From Dyella thiooxydans (GTDB taxonomy: Bacteria > Pseudomonadota > Gammaproteobacteria > Xanthomonadales > Rhodanobacteraceae), in contig NZ_CP014841.1 of assembly GCF_001641285.1 (NCBI RefSeq), positions 2,418,001 through 2,482,000 of the forward strand: a stretch of 64,000 bases of DNA. Reading direction: 5' to 3'. Numbering within the stretch: position 1 is the first letter of the stretch; each line of letters opens with the position of its first letter. Below the pieces are notes generated by a model that did not search any database, was not told the DNA's origin, and saw nothing but the letters and a program-made list of their open reading frames with translations. Shown piece by piece: positions 30,673-40,390 of this stretch. The translations under genes and the position numbers were made by a program.

Positions 30673-32147
30673 GCGCAGGCCTCCAGCGCGACGCGCGCCA
30701 CTTCCATGTCGTCGAACGGGCGCTTTCCGTGCGCGCCCTCCTGATAGGTTTCGTGGCCTTTGCCGGCCACCAGCAGCACGTCGCCGGCACGGGCCATCGA
30801 CAGCGCCAGGCGGATCGCCGTCTCGCGGTCACGCTCCACGCGTGCCCTCGCCGGATCGGCAAAGCCGGCCACGATCTGCGCCACGATGGCGTCGCCATCC
30901 TCGCCGCGCGGGTTGTCGTCGGTGACGATCGCCACATCGGCGAGCCGCTCGGCAATCGCCCCCATCACCGGACGCTTGCCGGCATCGCGCTCGCCACCGC
31001 AGCCGAATACGCACAGCAGGCGACCGGCGCAGTGCGCACGCAGTGCCGTGAGGGCCTGCTCCAGCGCGTCCGGCGTGTGCGCGTAGTCCACCACCACGAG
31101 CGGCTGGCGCAGACCGTCGCCGAGGCGGTTCATCCGGCCATTGACCGGCGCCAGCGCCTGCACCGCCTCGACGATGTCCTCGAACGATTCGCCCAGCGCG
31201 CCGAGGCAGGCCACCACGGTCAGCAGGTTGGCCACGTTGAAGCGGCCCAGCAGCGGGCTGCGCACCGGCCGGGACCCCCAGGGCGTGCGCAGCAGGAAGG
31301 CAAGGCCTTCGCCAGACGTCACCACCTGTTCGGCCACCACGTCCGCACCGCCCAGGCCGGCGGCGCTCACGCGCAGGACTGCCACCCCGGCCGGCAGGCG
31401 CTCGGCCAGCGCCGCACCGAACGCGTCATCGACGTTGATCACGGCGGCCCTCAGTCCCGGCCAAGCAAACAGGCGGGCCTTGGCTTCGCCGTAGGCTTTC
31501 ATGGTGCCGTGGTAGTCGAGATGGTCGCGGGTGAGATTGGTGAAGGCGGCCAGCTCGAACGCGACTCCGTTGACCCGCCCCTGCACCAGTGCGTGGGAGG
31601 AGACCTCCATCGCCACGTGGCTGGCCCCGGCGTCGCGAAACGCCGCCAACGTGGCCTGCACATTGATCGCATCCGGCGTGGTGCGCTCGCCCTCGCGCAG
31701 CTCGCCGACCAGTCCCGTGCCGAGCGTGCCGATCGTCGCCGCCCGATGGCCGAGCGCGTGCAGGGCCTGCGCCAACAGTTGCACGGTGGAGGTCTTGCCG
31801 TTGGTGCCGGTCACGCCGATCACGCGCAAATGCCGCGAGGGCTCGCCATGGAAGCGCGCGGCGATCTCGCCGATCCGCGCGGCCAGACCGTTCACCCACA
31901 CCACCGGCACCCCCAGCTCGGGCAGGTCGGACGGCACCGGAGCCTCGGCGATCACCGCCACCGCACCACGCGCCACCGCATCGGCGGCGAACGCCATGCC
32001 GTGCTGGCGGGTGCCCCGCAGGGCGACGAACGCGACACCCGGCCGGGCATCGCGCGAATGGAGGGTGAGCCCGGAAACGGCAAGACCGCCCCATGGGGCG
32101 GTGTCGGCGAGGCCCTGCAGCAACTGGTCGAGTCGCTGGATCGTCAT
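30669..32147 (-). CDS. murE: UDP-MurNAc-L-Ala-D-Glu:meso-diaminopimelate ligase MurE
   Basis: 492 residues. The P-loop GTNGKT is at 114-119 and the DNPR motif at 411-414. DNPR selects meso-diaminopimelate rather than lysine, so this organism has ordinary Gram-negative A1-gamma peptidoglycan. Other family blocks are EVSSHALVQGRV, NLTRDHLDYHGTM and VVDYAHTPDALE. ATGA overlaps with ftsI upstream and with murF downstream. Confidence 0.96.
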   Translation of the reverse strand: MTIQRLDQLLQGLADTAPWGGLAVSGLTLHSRDARPGVAFVALRGTRQHGMAFAADAVARGAVAVIAEAPVPSDLPELGVPVVWVNGLAARIGEIAARFHGEPSRHLRVIGVTGTNGKTSTVQLLAQALHALGHRAATIGTLGTGLVGELREGERTTPDAINVQATLAAFRDAGASHVAMEVSSHALVQGRVNGVAFELAAFTNLTRDHLDYHGTMKAYGEAKARLFAWPGLRAAVINVDDAFGAALAERLPAGVAVLRVSAAGLGGADVVAEQVVTSGEGLAFLLRTPWGSRPVRSPLLGRFNVANLLTVVACLGALGESFEDIVEAVQALAPVNGRMNRLGDGLRQPLVVVDYAHTPDALEQALTALRAHCAGRLLCVFGCGGERDAGKRPVMGAIAERLADVAIVTDDNPRGEDGDAIVAQIVAGFADPARARVERDRETAIRLALSMARAGDVLLVAGKGHETYQEGAHGKRPFDDMEVARVALEACA

Positions 32148-33967
32148 GGCGTTACCCGGTCCACCGGGGCCTCCTCGATATCGGGTGCCTCTGGGGCCTT
32201 GCTGCCGATCAATCCGTTCTTGTCCTGCAGCGGCTGGCCGACGTACCAGCGGCCGATGTTGTCCGGCGGGATGTCCAGCAGGCGCAGCGCGCCGTCCATC
32301 ACCCGGGCGAACACCGGGCCGGAAACCAGGCCGCCGTAGTAGCTGCCCTTCTTGGGGTTGTCGACCACCACGGCCGCGACCAGGCGCGGGTGGGTCGCCG
32401 GCACGATGCCGACGAAGGCGGAGGTATAGCTGTTCTTCGAATAGCCTCCGGCGCTGGCCTTGTGCGCGGTACCGGTCTTGCCCGCCACGGCGTAGTTGGC
32501 GACGTAGGCGTAGGGCGCACCGGTGCCGCCGGGCTGGATCACCGTTTCCAGCATCTGGATCAGCTCGTGCGCGATCTGCGGCGAGATGATCGCCCTGGGG
32601 GGCGAGTCGCTGCCCTTGATGAAGCTGGGCGAGTGCATCACGCCGCCGTCGGCGATCGTGGCGTAGGCGTTGGCGAGCTGAAGCACGGTCACGTTCAGGC
32701 CGTAGCCGTAGCCCATGATCGCCTTTTCCAGCGGACGCCAGTCGCGGCCGATCTTCAGGTAACCGGAGGCTTCGCCCGGAAAGCCGCTGTCGGTGCTGTT
32801 GCCGAAGCCGAACGCCCGGTAGGTGTCGTACATCAGCTTGGTATCGAGCGACATCGCGATGTGCGCCGCACCGACGTTGGACGACTTGGTGATCACGCCC
32901 GTAGGCGTCAGCACGCCCCAGTTGTGGGTGTCGTGGATATCGTGGCCCTGGAAATACCAGTGCCCGCCGGTGGTGTCGATCAGCGGGCCGGTCGGGGTGT
33001 ACTGGCCACTGGAAAGCGCGGCGGCCATCAGCACCGGCTTGATGGTCGAGCCGGGCTCGAGCACGTCGGTCATGGCGCGGTTGCGCCGCGACGACGCCGT
33101 ACTGGACCCGATCGCGTTCGGGTTGTAGGTGGGCATGTTGACCATGGCCAGCACCTCGCCGGTCTTCACATCGAGGATCACCATGGAGGCGGAGTCCGCC
33201 TCCGACTTCTCCACCGCGTTCTTCAGCTCGCTGTAGGCGAGGAACTGGATGCGGCGGTCGATGCTCAGCGTGAGGTTGTGGCCGGGCTTGGGCGCGCGGA
33301 TCTGCTCCACGTCCTCGACGATGTGACCCTTGTTGTCGCGGATCACCCGCTTCCGGCCGGGCTGGCCGGACAGCCAGTCGTCGAAGGCCAGCTCCAGCCC
33401 CTCCTGGCCGTGGTCGTCGATGTTGGTGAAACCGAGCACGTGCGCGGTCACCTCGCCCGAGGGGTAGTAGCGACGGAACTCGCGCTGGCCGTTGATGCCG
33501 GGAATGCCCAGGTCGAGCACGGCCTGTGCAGCCTCCGGGCTCATCTGCCGCTTCAGATAGGCGAACTCGCGATTGGACCGTTGCTCGAGGTAGGTCCGCA
33601 GCTGGTCGGTGCTGGTGCCGAGCGCCGCGGCGAGCGCCGGCAGCTGGTCGTCGCTCTCCAGCACCTGCGAGGGCACGGCAGTGATCGAGACCATCGGCGT
33701 GGAGACCGCCAGCGGCTCGCCATTGCGGTCGAAGATCGTGCCGCGCGAGACCGGGATCGGCACTTCGCGCAGGAAGCGGGCGTCGCCCTGCTCCTGATAG
33801 AAGTCCTTGCGGATCACCTGGATATCGAACGCGCGCGCAACCAGGCCCGCCGAGGCCAGGCCGAGCAGGCCGACGACCAGGGTCAGGCGACGGCGCGCGC
33901 TCGGCGCCACGGCACGGCGACGGCTGCTGCCGGAGTTCGCGGGCACGACCTTGCGCGGGCGGCTCAT
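32144..33967 (-). CDS. ftsI: septal transpeptidase FtsI (PBP3)
   Basis: 607 residues from ATG 33967, overlapping the ftsL stop. A basic cytoplasmic tail and one membrane segment (LTLVVGLLGLASAGLVARAF, 28-47) precede the dimerisation domain (RGTIFDRNGEPLAVS) and the transpeptidase domain. Active-site motifs are Ser307-Thr-Ile-Lys310, Ser362-Ser-Asn364 and Lys497-Thr-Gly-Thr500. It cross-links septal peptidoglycan with FtsW. The C-terminus is slightly longer than in E. coli. Confidence 0.96.
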   Translation of the reverse strand: MSRPRKVVPANSGSSRRRAVAPSARRRLTLVVGLLGLASAGLVARAFDIQVIRKDFYQEQGDARFLREVPIPVSRGTIFDRNGEPLAVSTPMVSITAVPSQVLESDDQLPALAAALGTSTDQLRTYLEQRSNREFAYLKRQMSPEAAQAVLDLGIPGINGQREFRRYYPSGEVTAHVLGFTNIDDHGQEGLELAFDDWLSGQPGRKRVIRDNKGHIVEDVEQIRAPKPGHNLTLSIDRRIQFLAYSELKNAVEKSEADSASMVILDVKTGEVLAMVNMPTYNPNAIGSSTASSRRNRAMTDVLEPGSTIKPVLMAAALSSGQYTPTGPLIDTTGGHWYFQGHDIHDTHNWGVLTPTGVITKSSNVGAAHIAMSLDTKLMYDTYRAFGFGNSTDSGFPGEASGYLKIGRDWRPLEKAIMGYGYGLNVTVLQLANAYATIADGGVMHSPSFIKGSDSPPRAIISPQIAHELIQMLETVIQPGGTGAPYAYVANYAVAGKTGTAHKASAGGYSKNSYTSAFVGIVPATHPRLVAAVVVDNPKKGSYYGGLVSGPVFARVMDGALRLLDIPPDNIGRWYVGQPLQDKNGLIGSKAPEAPDIEEAPVDRVTP

Positions 33968-34236
33968 CGGCCCACCAGCTGGATGTCCTGCGGCGCAGGC
34001 GTGACCATGCCGAGCTTGCTGCGCGCCTCTTCGTCGATGCGACGCGGCTCGGCCCAGGTGGCCTGCTCGAGCTCGAGTCGGCCGTATTCCACGTTGAGCG
34101 CGTCGCGCTGGTTCTGCAGCGTGGTCAACTGCACGAACAGCACGCGACTCTCGTGACGCGTCCACACCACGCCCAGCGCGCTCAGCAGCACCAGGCTGAG
34201 CAGGCCGACCAGGGCGATGGCGCCGAACACCTTCAT
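33964..34236 (-). CDS. ftsL: cell division protein FtsL
   Basis: 90 residues. A short N-terminus, one membrane helix ([23 protein letters not shown]), then a periplasmic leucine-zipper coiled coil ([25 protein letters not shown]) identify FtsL by form and position. It forms the FtsQLB complex. Overlaps rsmH and ftsI by 4 bp each. Confidence 0.93.
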   Translation of the reverse strand: MKVFGAIALVGLLSLVLLSALGVVWTRHESRVLFVQLTTLQNQRDALNVEYGRLELEQATWAEPRRIDEEARSKLGMVTPAPQDIQLVGR

Positions 34237-35183
34237 GCGAGCTTCTCCGCCACGCGCAGCACTGCCGAGCGGGAGCGCGGGTTGGCCGCCTGCTCCACAT
34301 CGGAGGGGAACTGCGCCTTGCCGACCGCCGCCAGGCGGGCAGGTGTCGCGGCCACGGGCGGGCCGCGGCGGCTGCCCTGGACGCGGCCGGAGTGGTCGCG
34401 GATGAACAGTTTCACCGCACGATCCTCCAGCGAGTGAAAGCTGATGATCGACAGCCGTCCGCCGACGTTCAGGCGCTCGAGGGCCGCCTCCAGCCCGCGC
34501 TGCAGGGATTCAAGTTCACCATTCACATGGATGCGCAAGGCCTGGAAGCTGCGCGTGGCCGGGTGCTTGCCCGGCTCACGGCGGCCGACGATGCGCTCGA
34601 TCAGCGCCGCCAGCTGGCCAGTGCGGGTGAACGGCGAGGCCTCGCGGTCGGCAACGATCGCCCTGGCGATGCGACGGGCCTGCCGCTCTTCGCCGAATTG
34701 CCACAGTACGTCGGCGATCTCGCGCTCGTCGGCACGGGCGAGGAACTCCGCCGCACTCTCGCCACGGGTGGGGTCCATGCGCATGTCCAGCGGAGCGTCG
34801 GCCATGAAGCTGAGGCCGCGGGCGGCCTCGTCCAGCTGCGGCGAGGACACGCCGAGGTCGAGCAGCACGCCGTCGAGCCCGGCGGCGGTCTCGTCCCAGT
34901 CGGCAAGGGCGGAGAAATTGTCGTGGCGGATCGCCACCCGCGGATCATCGGCGAACGCGGCGCGCGCGGCGGCGATGGCTTGCGGATCGCGGTCCATCAG
35001 CAGCAGCCTGCCGTCGTGACCCAGGCGCGACAGCACGGCGCGCGCGTGTCCGCCGCGTCCAAACGTGCCATCCAGGTAGCGCCCGCCCGCTTTCACGGCG
35101 AGACCCTCCACTGCCTCTTCCAGCATCACCGGAATGTGCTGCAGCGGGGCGGAGCCTGATTTTGTCATCCGGCTCTCGCCCAT
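34233..35183 (-). CDS. rsmH: 16S rRNA C1402 N4-methyltransferase RsmH (MraW)
   Basis: 316 residues from ATG 35183, which has GGGAG at good spacing; ATG 35168, five codons later with a GAGAG, is the alternative. Class I SAM fold with [25 protein letters not shown] (SAM motif), [11 protein letters not shown] and the C-terminal [17 protein letters not shown]. It methylates C1402 in the decoding centre. The partner methylase gene rsmI lies 1.2 kb upstream across rnpB. Confidence 0.95.
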   Translation of the reverse strand: MGESRMTKSGSAPLQHIPVMLEEAVEGLAVKAGGRYLDGTFGRGGHARAVLSRLGHDGRLLLMDRDPQAIAAARAAFADDPRVAIRHDNFSALADWDETAAGLDGVLLDLGVSSPQLDEAARGLSFMADAPLDMRMDPTRGESAAEFLARADEREIADVLWQFGEERQARRIARAIVADREASPFTRTGQLAALIERIVGRREPGKHPATRSFQALRIHVNGELESLQRGLEAALERLNVGGRLSIISFHSLEDRAVKLFIRDHSGRVQGSRRGPPVAATPARLAAVGKAQFPSDVEQAANPRSRSAVLRVAEKLA

Positions 35184-35232
35184 ACCGCACTCCCGCTCCC
35201 GTCCCGCCTTTGTCGTTGCGCCGCCTGCAATC

Positions 35233-35679
35233 TCAGAGGCGCAGATCTGCCATTTCGTGGGTGATGTCGTCTTCGCCGAGGGTCTGGCGGATCTTTGCCA
35301 GATGGGCCTGCTCGCTCCACAGCTCGAACTTGTTGCCCATGCCCAGCAGCACCGCCTTCTTCTCGATCCCGGCGGTACTTCGCTGGCTCGCCGGCAGCAG
35401 GATCCGCGCGGCGCTGTCCGGCTCGACCACCGCCGCGGCACCCACCAGCTTCATCTGCAGGTTGCGATGGGCGGCCTTGACGCTGGGCAACGCATTGACC
35501 TGATCGCGCACCTGCTCCCACTCCGCATGGGGAAACAGCCAGAGACAGCCGTGCTCGAACGGGTTGTAGGTCACCACCAGCCGATTGGCACAGGCGCCCG
35601 CGACCAGCTCCCGATACGTCGTCGGGATGGCCAGCCGGCCCTTGTCGTCAACGCTGATGGCGGTCTCGCCCTGGAACAC
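35233..35679 (-). CDS. mraZ: transcriptional regulator MraZ
   Basis: 148 residues from GTG 35679. The frame opens further upstream only from a TTG, and homology begins at [18 protein letters not shown], so GTG is preferred. Two AbrB-like swapped-hairpin domains, each with a DxxxR block (DDKGRLAIP and DSAARILLP), are visible. MraZ forms a ring that binds tandem GTGGG boxes and represses its own dcw operon. Four such boxes lie immediately upstream. Confidence 0.94.
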   Translation of the reverse strand: MFQGETAISVDDKGRLAIPTTYRELVAGACANRLVVTYNPFEHGCLWLFPHAEWEQVRDQVNALPSVKAAHRNLQMKLVGAAAVVEPDSAARILLPASQRSTAGIEKKAVLLGMGNKFELWSEQAHLAKIRQTLGEDDITHEMADLRL

Positions 35680-35690
35680 GGCCCAATGGC

Positions 35691-35725
35691 TCCACAAAAA
35701 CCCACGATTTCACACCGAAACCCAC
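35691..35725 (-). promoter_or_regulatory. MraZ operator: four boxes at 10-bp period
   Basis: On the minus strand GTGGG (35721-35725), GTGTG (35711-35715), GTGGG (35701-35705) and GTGGA (35691-35695) are spaced by exactly 5 nt. The first overlaps the -10 box, so binding would block polymerase. Confidence 0.88.
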
Positions 35726-35752
35726 GATAGTCTCGCCCCCTGAGACTGTCAA
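35724..35752 (-). promoter_or_regulatory. dcw operon promoter (Pmra)
   Basis: A perfect -35 TTGACA (35747-35752), a 17-bp spacer and -10 TATCGT (35724-35729) on the minus strand, about 45 bp before the mraZ GTG. Transcription should start near 35717, inside the MraZ boxes. Confidence 0.88.
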
Positions 35753-35921
35753 GGGAATTTCTTTTGTGAATCAAGGAGTAAAGGCAAAGAGGTGACCAAA
35801 TTTCACCTCTTACCTGAGGAAGCCCGGCAAGATGCTTGAAACCATGGAATTTTTGTCCCACGCCAGTGGCGCAGTCCCACGCCACCCGGGATGAACCGGC
35901 ATTCAGAACCGGCCGCACCAC

Positions 35922-35953
35922 AAAAAACCCCGGACGGTCGCCCGCCCGGGGTG
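35922..35953 (-). terminator. intrinsic terminator of rnpB
   Basis: A 10-bp GC-rich stem (35928-35937 with 35944-35953, one G-U) is followed on the minus strand by TTTTTT. It lies 9 nt beyond the RNase P RNA 3' end. Confidence 0.88.
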
Positions 35954-35962
35954 GAAAAAGGT

Positions 35963-36323
<361 letters not shown>

Positions 36324-36328
36324 CGACG

Positions 36329-36334
36329 ATTCTA
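36329..36334 (-). promoter_or_regulatory. candidate -10 box of rnpB
   Basis: TAGAAT on the minus strand ends 6 nt before the P1-defined 5' end. The -35 position (36352-36357) falls within the neighbouring REP pair and reads TCGCGC, a poor match. Confidence 0.6.
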
Positions 36335-36417
36335 GTAGGAGCGCACCCTGTGCGCGATGCTTTTCGCCCTGATCTCTTCGCAGAGCAAGAGCATTCGCGC
36401 ACAGAGTGCGCTCCTAC
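36335..36417. repeat. inverted REP pair (BIME-like), GCGCAC subtype
   Basis: Two facing REP units, each GTAG + GA + a GCGCAC/GTGCGC hairpin + GA(A)TGC, at 36335-36360 and 36391-36417, with a 30-bp spacer. The GTAG head and GATGC tail are shared with the three copies near 60-61.6 kb but the stem core differs. The right unit contains the rsmI stop codon; the left unit abuts the rnpB -10 box. Confidence 0.88.
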
Positions 36418-37241
36418 GCTTCGTAGAGAAGCTTGCGCGGGGCGCCGCTGATCGCCGCGGCCAGCTTGGCTGCCTTCGCCGGCGGCAACTCCCCGCGCAG
36501 GATCGCGAACACCCGCTCGCCCTCGGCCAGCCGGGCGTCAGCTTCCTCGCCGCGCCCGGCCACCAGCACCACGCATTCGCCGCGCTGCTGGTCAGGGTCG
36601 GCGGCGACCCGCGCGGCCAGCTCGCCCAGCGGCTCGCCCAGCACGGTCTCGAACAACTTGGTCAGCTCGCGGGCCAGCACCGCCTCGCGCTGCGCGCCGA
36701 AAGCGTCGCGCATGTCCGCCAGGCTCTCCGCCACGCGGTGCGAGGACTCGTAGAAGATCAGCGTGCGCCCTTCCCCAGCCAGCTCCTGCAGGCGGGCGCG
36801 CCGCGCTGCAGCCTTCGGTGGCAGGAAGCCCTCGAACACGAAACGGTCGCTGGGCAACCCGGCCACCGACAGGGCCGCGATCGCCGCGCAGGCACCCGGC
36901 ACCGGGATACAGCGCACGCCAGCGGCGCGGGCGGCGCGCACCAGCCGGAATCCCGGATCGGAGATCAACGGCGTGCCGGCATCGGAGATCAGCGCCACCG
37001 ACTCGCCCTCGGTCATACGGCGAACCAGGCCGTCCACCACCTCGCGCTCGTTGTGTTCGTGCAAAGCCACCAGTGGCGTACCGATGCCGTGATGCTGCAG
37101 CAATGGGCGGCTGTGCCGGGTGTCTTCGGCGGCGATCACCGCAACTTCGCGCAAGGTCTGGATGGCGCGTGCGGAAATATCGTCGCGGTGGCCGATCGGC
37201 GTGGCGACCACCCACAGGGAACCGGATTGGCTGGATGGCAT
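36414..37241 (-). CDS. rsmI: 16S rRNA C1402 2'-O-methyltransferase RsmI
   Basis: 275 residues. It completes the m4Cm1402 modification with RsmH. The tetrapyrrole-methylase fold is clear from LWVVATPIGHRDDIS, AAEDTRHSRPLL, ISDAGTPLISDPGFRLV, VPGACAAIAAL and FEGFLPPK. The TAG stop (36414-36416) is part of the GTAG head of the adjoining REP pair, so the extreme C-terminus (KLLYEA) abuts the repeat. It is divergent from lpoA with 91 bp between. Confidence 0.95.
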   Translation of the reverse strand: MPSSQSGSLWVVATPIGHRDDISARAIQTLREVAVIAAEDTRHSRPLLQHHGIGTPLVALHEHNEREVVDGLVRRMTEGESVALISDAGTPLISDPGFRLVRAARAAGVRCIPVPGACAAIAALSVAGLPSDRFVFEGFLPPKAAARRARLQELAGEGRTLIFYESSHRVAESLADMRDAFGAQREAVLARELTKLFETVLGEPLGELAARVAADPDQQRGECVVLVAGRGEEADARLAEGERVFAILRGELPPAKAAKLAAAISGAPRKLLYEA

Positions 37242-37284
37242 CGACTGGGATCCTCGTCCGCCGCGGCGCGACGGATTGATCGTC

Positions 37285-37290
37285 TATCAT
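37285..37290 (+). promoter_or_regulatory. candidate -10 box for lpoA-yraN
   Basis: TATCAT 42 bp before the lpoA ATG in the divergent rsmI-lpoA gap. No good -35 match. Confidence 0.4.
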
Positions 37291-37332
37291 CGCGCAGTCC
37301 TACCTTTCCGATCACGACCCAAGGGATTCTCC

Positions 37333-39171
37333 ATGCGCCTGACTCGCGCCGCCGGCCTCGGCCTGCTGATCAGCCTTGCGCTCACCGCCTGCGTACCGAC
37401 GGCCACCCAGCGCTCGCCCGCCGAGATCGCCGCCTTGCATCAGGCCGACACACTGCGCCAGCAGGGCAATTTCGACCAGGCCGCACAGGCATACCTGACC
37501 CTGGCCGGCAACAGTCCCGCCCATGCCGACGCCTACCGCCTCAGCGCGGCGGAGGCGTACCGGCAGGAAGGCGACCTGGACAAGACCGCCGCCGTGCTCG
37601 CCAACATCCGCCGCGATCGCCTCAGCGGCGACGAGCCGGTGCGGCTGGATCTGCTGCGCGCCGAGATCGCCCTGCACCACAACGATCCGCGCACCGCACT
37701 CAGCCTCACCACGCAACCGAGCCTGCGGGTACCGCAGGATCTGCAGTTGCGGCTGCTGGAAATGCGCGCCCGCGCACTGGATGCCATCGGCGACCACTGG
37801 ACCGCAGCGCGTACCCGTGCGCAGATGGACGACTCGCTCAGTGGACTGGACCGGGCACAGAACCAGCGCGAGGTGCTGGCGCAGCTCGGCAAGCTCAGCG
37901 TGGCCGAACTGCAGCAGCGTGCCCGCGCCATGACCCCGTCGGACCGCATGCTGCCGTGGATCAACGAATCCCTCTCGCAGCGCGGCATCACCGTCGCCAC
38001 GCCGCAGCCATCGCTGGACCAGCCGGTGGGCACGATGATGCCCGGCGCCGACGCCAACGTCCGCGAGGGCTACCAGATGCCCGCGCGGATCGCCCTGCTG
38101 TTGCCCGATTCGCCGGAGTTCGCCAGCGCATCCACCTCTGTCCGCGAGGGCTTCTTCGCCGCCTATGCCGACGCCAGCCGGAGCCATGCGCCGCGTGCGG
38201 AAGTGCGCGTCTACGGCAGCGACGGCACCGCCGCCGGAGCAGTGAAGGCCTACCAGCAGGCCGTGAGCGACGGCGCCGAACTGGTGGTCGGTCCCCTCAC
38301 CCGCGCGGCGGTCACCGCCGTCGCCACCCAGGCCATCCTGCCGGTACCGGTGCTCGCCCTGAACCATGCCGACGACAACACGCCTCCCTCGGCCAACGTC
38401 ACCGAGTTCGGCCTGCTGCCCGAGACCGAGGGGGCCCAGGCCGCCGACCACCTGATCGAGCGCGGGCTGCACTCGGCCTACGTGATCGTGTCTGCCCAGG
38501 ATTTCGCGCAGCGTGCCGCCGCGGCGTTCAAGGCCGAGCTGGTCGCGCGCGGCGGACAGGTGGTGACGCAGGCGTCGCTTGCCGTCGGCGCCATCAACTT
38601 CACCCAGACCATCGCCGGCATGAACATTCCGGCCGCCCAGCCCGACGCGGCGATCTTCATCAGCATGCGTCCCGAGCAGGCACGCCTGCTGTTGCCGCAG
38701 CTGCGCGTGGCGCACATCACGTTGCCGGTCTTCGGCACCTCCCACATCTACGGCGGCACCGACGATGCCGGCGATGACCGCGACCTGGAAGGCGTGGAGT
38801 TCTGCGACGCCCCCTGGCTGTTCGATGCCCAGCCCGGACTGCCGCCGCACGCCGGCATCGCCGCCCTGCTCCCGGCCGCCAGCGGCAGTGCGGCGCGACT
38901 GTTCGCCTTCGGTATGGACGCATGGAACCTGGTGCCGTACCTCGGCTGGTTGCGCGACCACCCGGGCAGCTACCTGCCCGGCGCCACCGGCCAGCTCGCC
39001 GCCGATCCCTTCGGCCACGTGCGGCGCGTACTGGTGTGGGCGAAGTTCACCGATGGCGTGGCGCGCCCGCTGACCGGCAGCCTGCAACTGGATGCCCCGT
39101 CGGTTGCTCCACCGGAACAAGCTCCGGGCAGCGGACTGCCGGCACCGGCCAGCAGCGCCGGCCAGCCCTGA
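37333..39171 (+). CDS. lpoA: penicillin-binding protein activator LpoA-like lipoprotein
   Basis: 612 residues from ATG 37333, which begins a lipoprotein signal ([11 protein letters not shown], lipid on Cys20); the frame extends upstream into rsmI without meaning. The N-terminal TPR-like helical domain (about 35-250) is followed by a periplasmic-binding-protein-like domain (about 290-590) with [27 protein letters not shown] and [14 protein letters not shown]. LpoA stimulates PBP1A from the outer membrane. The rsmI(div)-lpoA-yraN arrangement matches enterobacteria, supporting the call. Confidence 0.9.
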   Translation: MRLTRAAGLGLLISLALTACVPTATQRSPAEIAALHQADTLRQQGNFDQAAQAYLTLAGNSPAHADAYRLSAAEAYRQEGDLDKTAAVLANIRRDRLSGDEPVRLDLLRAEIALHHNDPRTALSLTTQPSLRVPQDLQLRLLEMRARALDAIGDHWTAARTRAQMDDSLSGLDRAQNQREVLAQLGKLSVAELQQRARAMTPSDRMLPWINESLSQRGITVATPQPSLDQPVGTMMPGADANVREGYQMPARIALLLPDSPEFASASTSVREGFFAAYADASRSHAPRAEVRVYGSDGTAAGAVKAYQQAVSDGAELVVGPLTRAAVTAVATQAILPVPVLALNHADDNTPPSANVTEFGLLPETEGAQAADHLIERGLHSAYVIVSAQDFAQRAAAAFKAELVARGGQVVTQASLAVGAINFTQTIAGMNIPAAQPDAAIFISMRPEQARLLLPQLRVAHITLPVFGTSHIYGGTDDAGDDRDLEGVEFCDAPWLFDAQPGLPPHAGIAALLPAASGSAARLFAFGMDAWNLVPYLGWLRDHPGSYLPGATGQLAADPFGHVRRVLVWAKFTDGVARPLTGSLQLDAPSVAPPEQAPGSGLPAPASSAGQP

Positions 39172-39527
39172 TGCGCCAGGCCGGCGCCGCCTTCGAGGCG
39201 CTCGCCCGGCGCGACCTGGAACGCGCAGGACTGGTCCTGCTGTCGTGCAACTACACCACCCGGCATGGCGAACTGGACCTGGTGATGCGCGATGGCGAGC
39301 AGATCGTCTTCGTCGAAGTGCGCCAGCGTGCGCGCAACGGCCACGGCGGTGCCGCGGCGTCGATCACCGCCAGCAAGCGCGGGCGCCTCATCCGTACCGC
39401 CTCGCTGTGGCTCGCCGCCCATCCGCAGCATGCCCGGCGGACCTGTCGCTTCGACGTGGTCAGCTACGACGGCACCGGCGAGGAAGCCCGGATGCGCTGG
39501 CTGCGCGGCGCGTTCGAGGCCGACTGA
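39171..39527 (+). CDS. yraN: YraN family (UPF0102) nuclease-fold protein
   Basis: 118 residues from ATG 39171, whose A is the last base of the lpoA stop (TGATG coupling). The endonuclease-like fold shows [47 protein letters not shown] (the Asp and Glu-x-Lys-like core, here EVR) and [10 protein letters not shown]. The cellular role is unknown; it may act on Holliday-junction-like or recombination intermediates. Convergent with the LysE-family gene, 12 bp apart. Confidence 0.88.
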   Translation: MRQAGAAFEALARRDLERAGLVLLSCNYTTRHGELDLVMRDGEQIVFVEVRQRARNGHGGAAASITASKRGRLIRTASLWLAAHPQHARRTCRFDVVSYDGTGEEARMRWLRGAFEAD

Positions 39528-39539
39528 GCCACGGTGACT

Positions 39540-40160
39540 TCAGACCGGGCGCTCGCCCAGCAGCAAGCGCAGGCCGAACAGCACGAACACCGCACCCGCC
39601 AGCGCATCGATCGCGCGGGCCATCCGCAGGTAGCCGCGACGGACCGCCGGCAGGCCGAAGCACGCCGCCACCAGGGCGAACCACGCCAGCGTCTCGCCCA
39701 CCACCAGTCCACCGATGAGCCAGCGCGTGCCCGCGCTTGCGGCCGGCCCCACCAGCACCGAGAACACACTGCCGAAGTAGACCAGCGCCTTGGGGTTGGA
39801 GAGATTGGTCAGCAGCCCGGAGCGCAGGCTGTGCCAGGCATCGGGCGCGACGCGTGCGGGCGCGGCGCGGCCGGAACCTCGCCAGGTGCTGCGCAGCAGT
39901 TGCACGCCCAGCCAGATCAGGTAGGCCGCCCCTGCCGTGGCGATCGCCTTCTGCAGCCAGCCCAGGCGCGCCATCACCAGATGCAGCCCGAGCAGGGCCA
40001 GCGCGGCCCACACCGCCACCCCCAGCGCGATGCCGCACACGCCGGCCATCGCCTGCGCGCGCGAACGGGCCGCCGCGGTCTGCGAGACGAACAGGAAATC
40101 CGGCCCCGGGCTCGCAAGCGCGAGCAGGTGGACCACGGCGATGGTGAGGAGGCTGCCCAT
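39540..40160 (-). CDS. LysE/RhtB family amino-acid exporter
   Basis: 206 residues with about six membrane segments. The N-terminal LLALASPGPDFLFVSQTAAARSRAQAMAGVCGIALG is the family signature, and GLLTNLSNPKALVYFGSVF is the second conserved block. Members export amino acids such as threonine, homoserine or lysine; substrate not predictable. A 230-bp gap separates it from the divergent symporter; no regulator is adjacent. Confidence 0.9.
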   Translation of the reverse strand: MGSLLTIAVVHLLALASPGPDFLFVSQTAAARSRAQAMAGVCGIALGVAVWAALALLGLHLVMARLGWLQKAIATAGAAYLIWLGVQLLRSTWRGSGRAAPARVAPDAWHSLRSGLLTNLSNPKALVYFGSVFSVLVGPAASAGTRWLIGGLVVGETLAWFALVAACFGLPAVRRGYLRMARAIDALAGAVFVLFGLRLLLGERPV

Positions 40161-40390
40161 GGAAACCGATCCGGCGAAAGCTAGGGCAGCCAGTGTAGGG
40201 GGCCCATGCCCACCGCGGCGCGGCTTGCTCCTCGCCGGCCGGCTCCTCTACGCTGCGGCGCACTGCATCCCGCCCCGGCGGGACCGATCCGGGGAATGCC
40301 TCCTGTCGCTTCCGGTCGAAACCGTGGCCCTGGCCGCGATCGCCGCCGCGTGCAGAAACGCCCCACCCACTTGCCGCACGAAGCCGACCG

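Noticed and set aside
35679-35697. TTG 35697 as the start of mraZ
   Set aside because: It would place the start inside an MraZ box, and family homology begins at the GTG 35679.
36335-36417. Terminator of rsmI
   Set aside because: The hairpins are long and symmetrical with no T-run and match the REP family, so they are annotated as a repeat, though they may still affect transcript ends.
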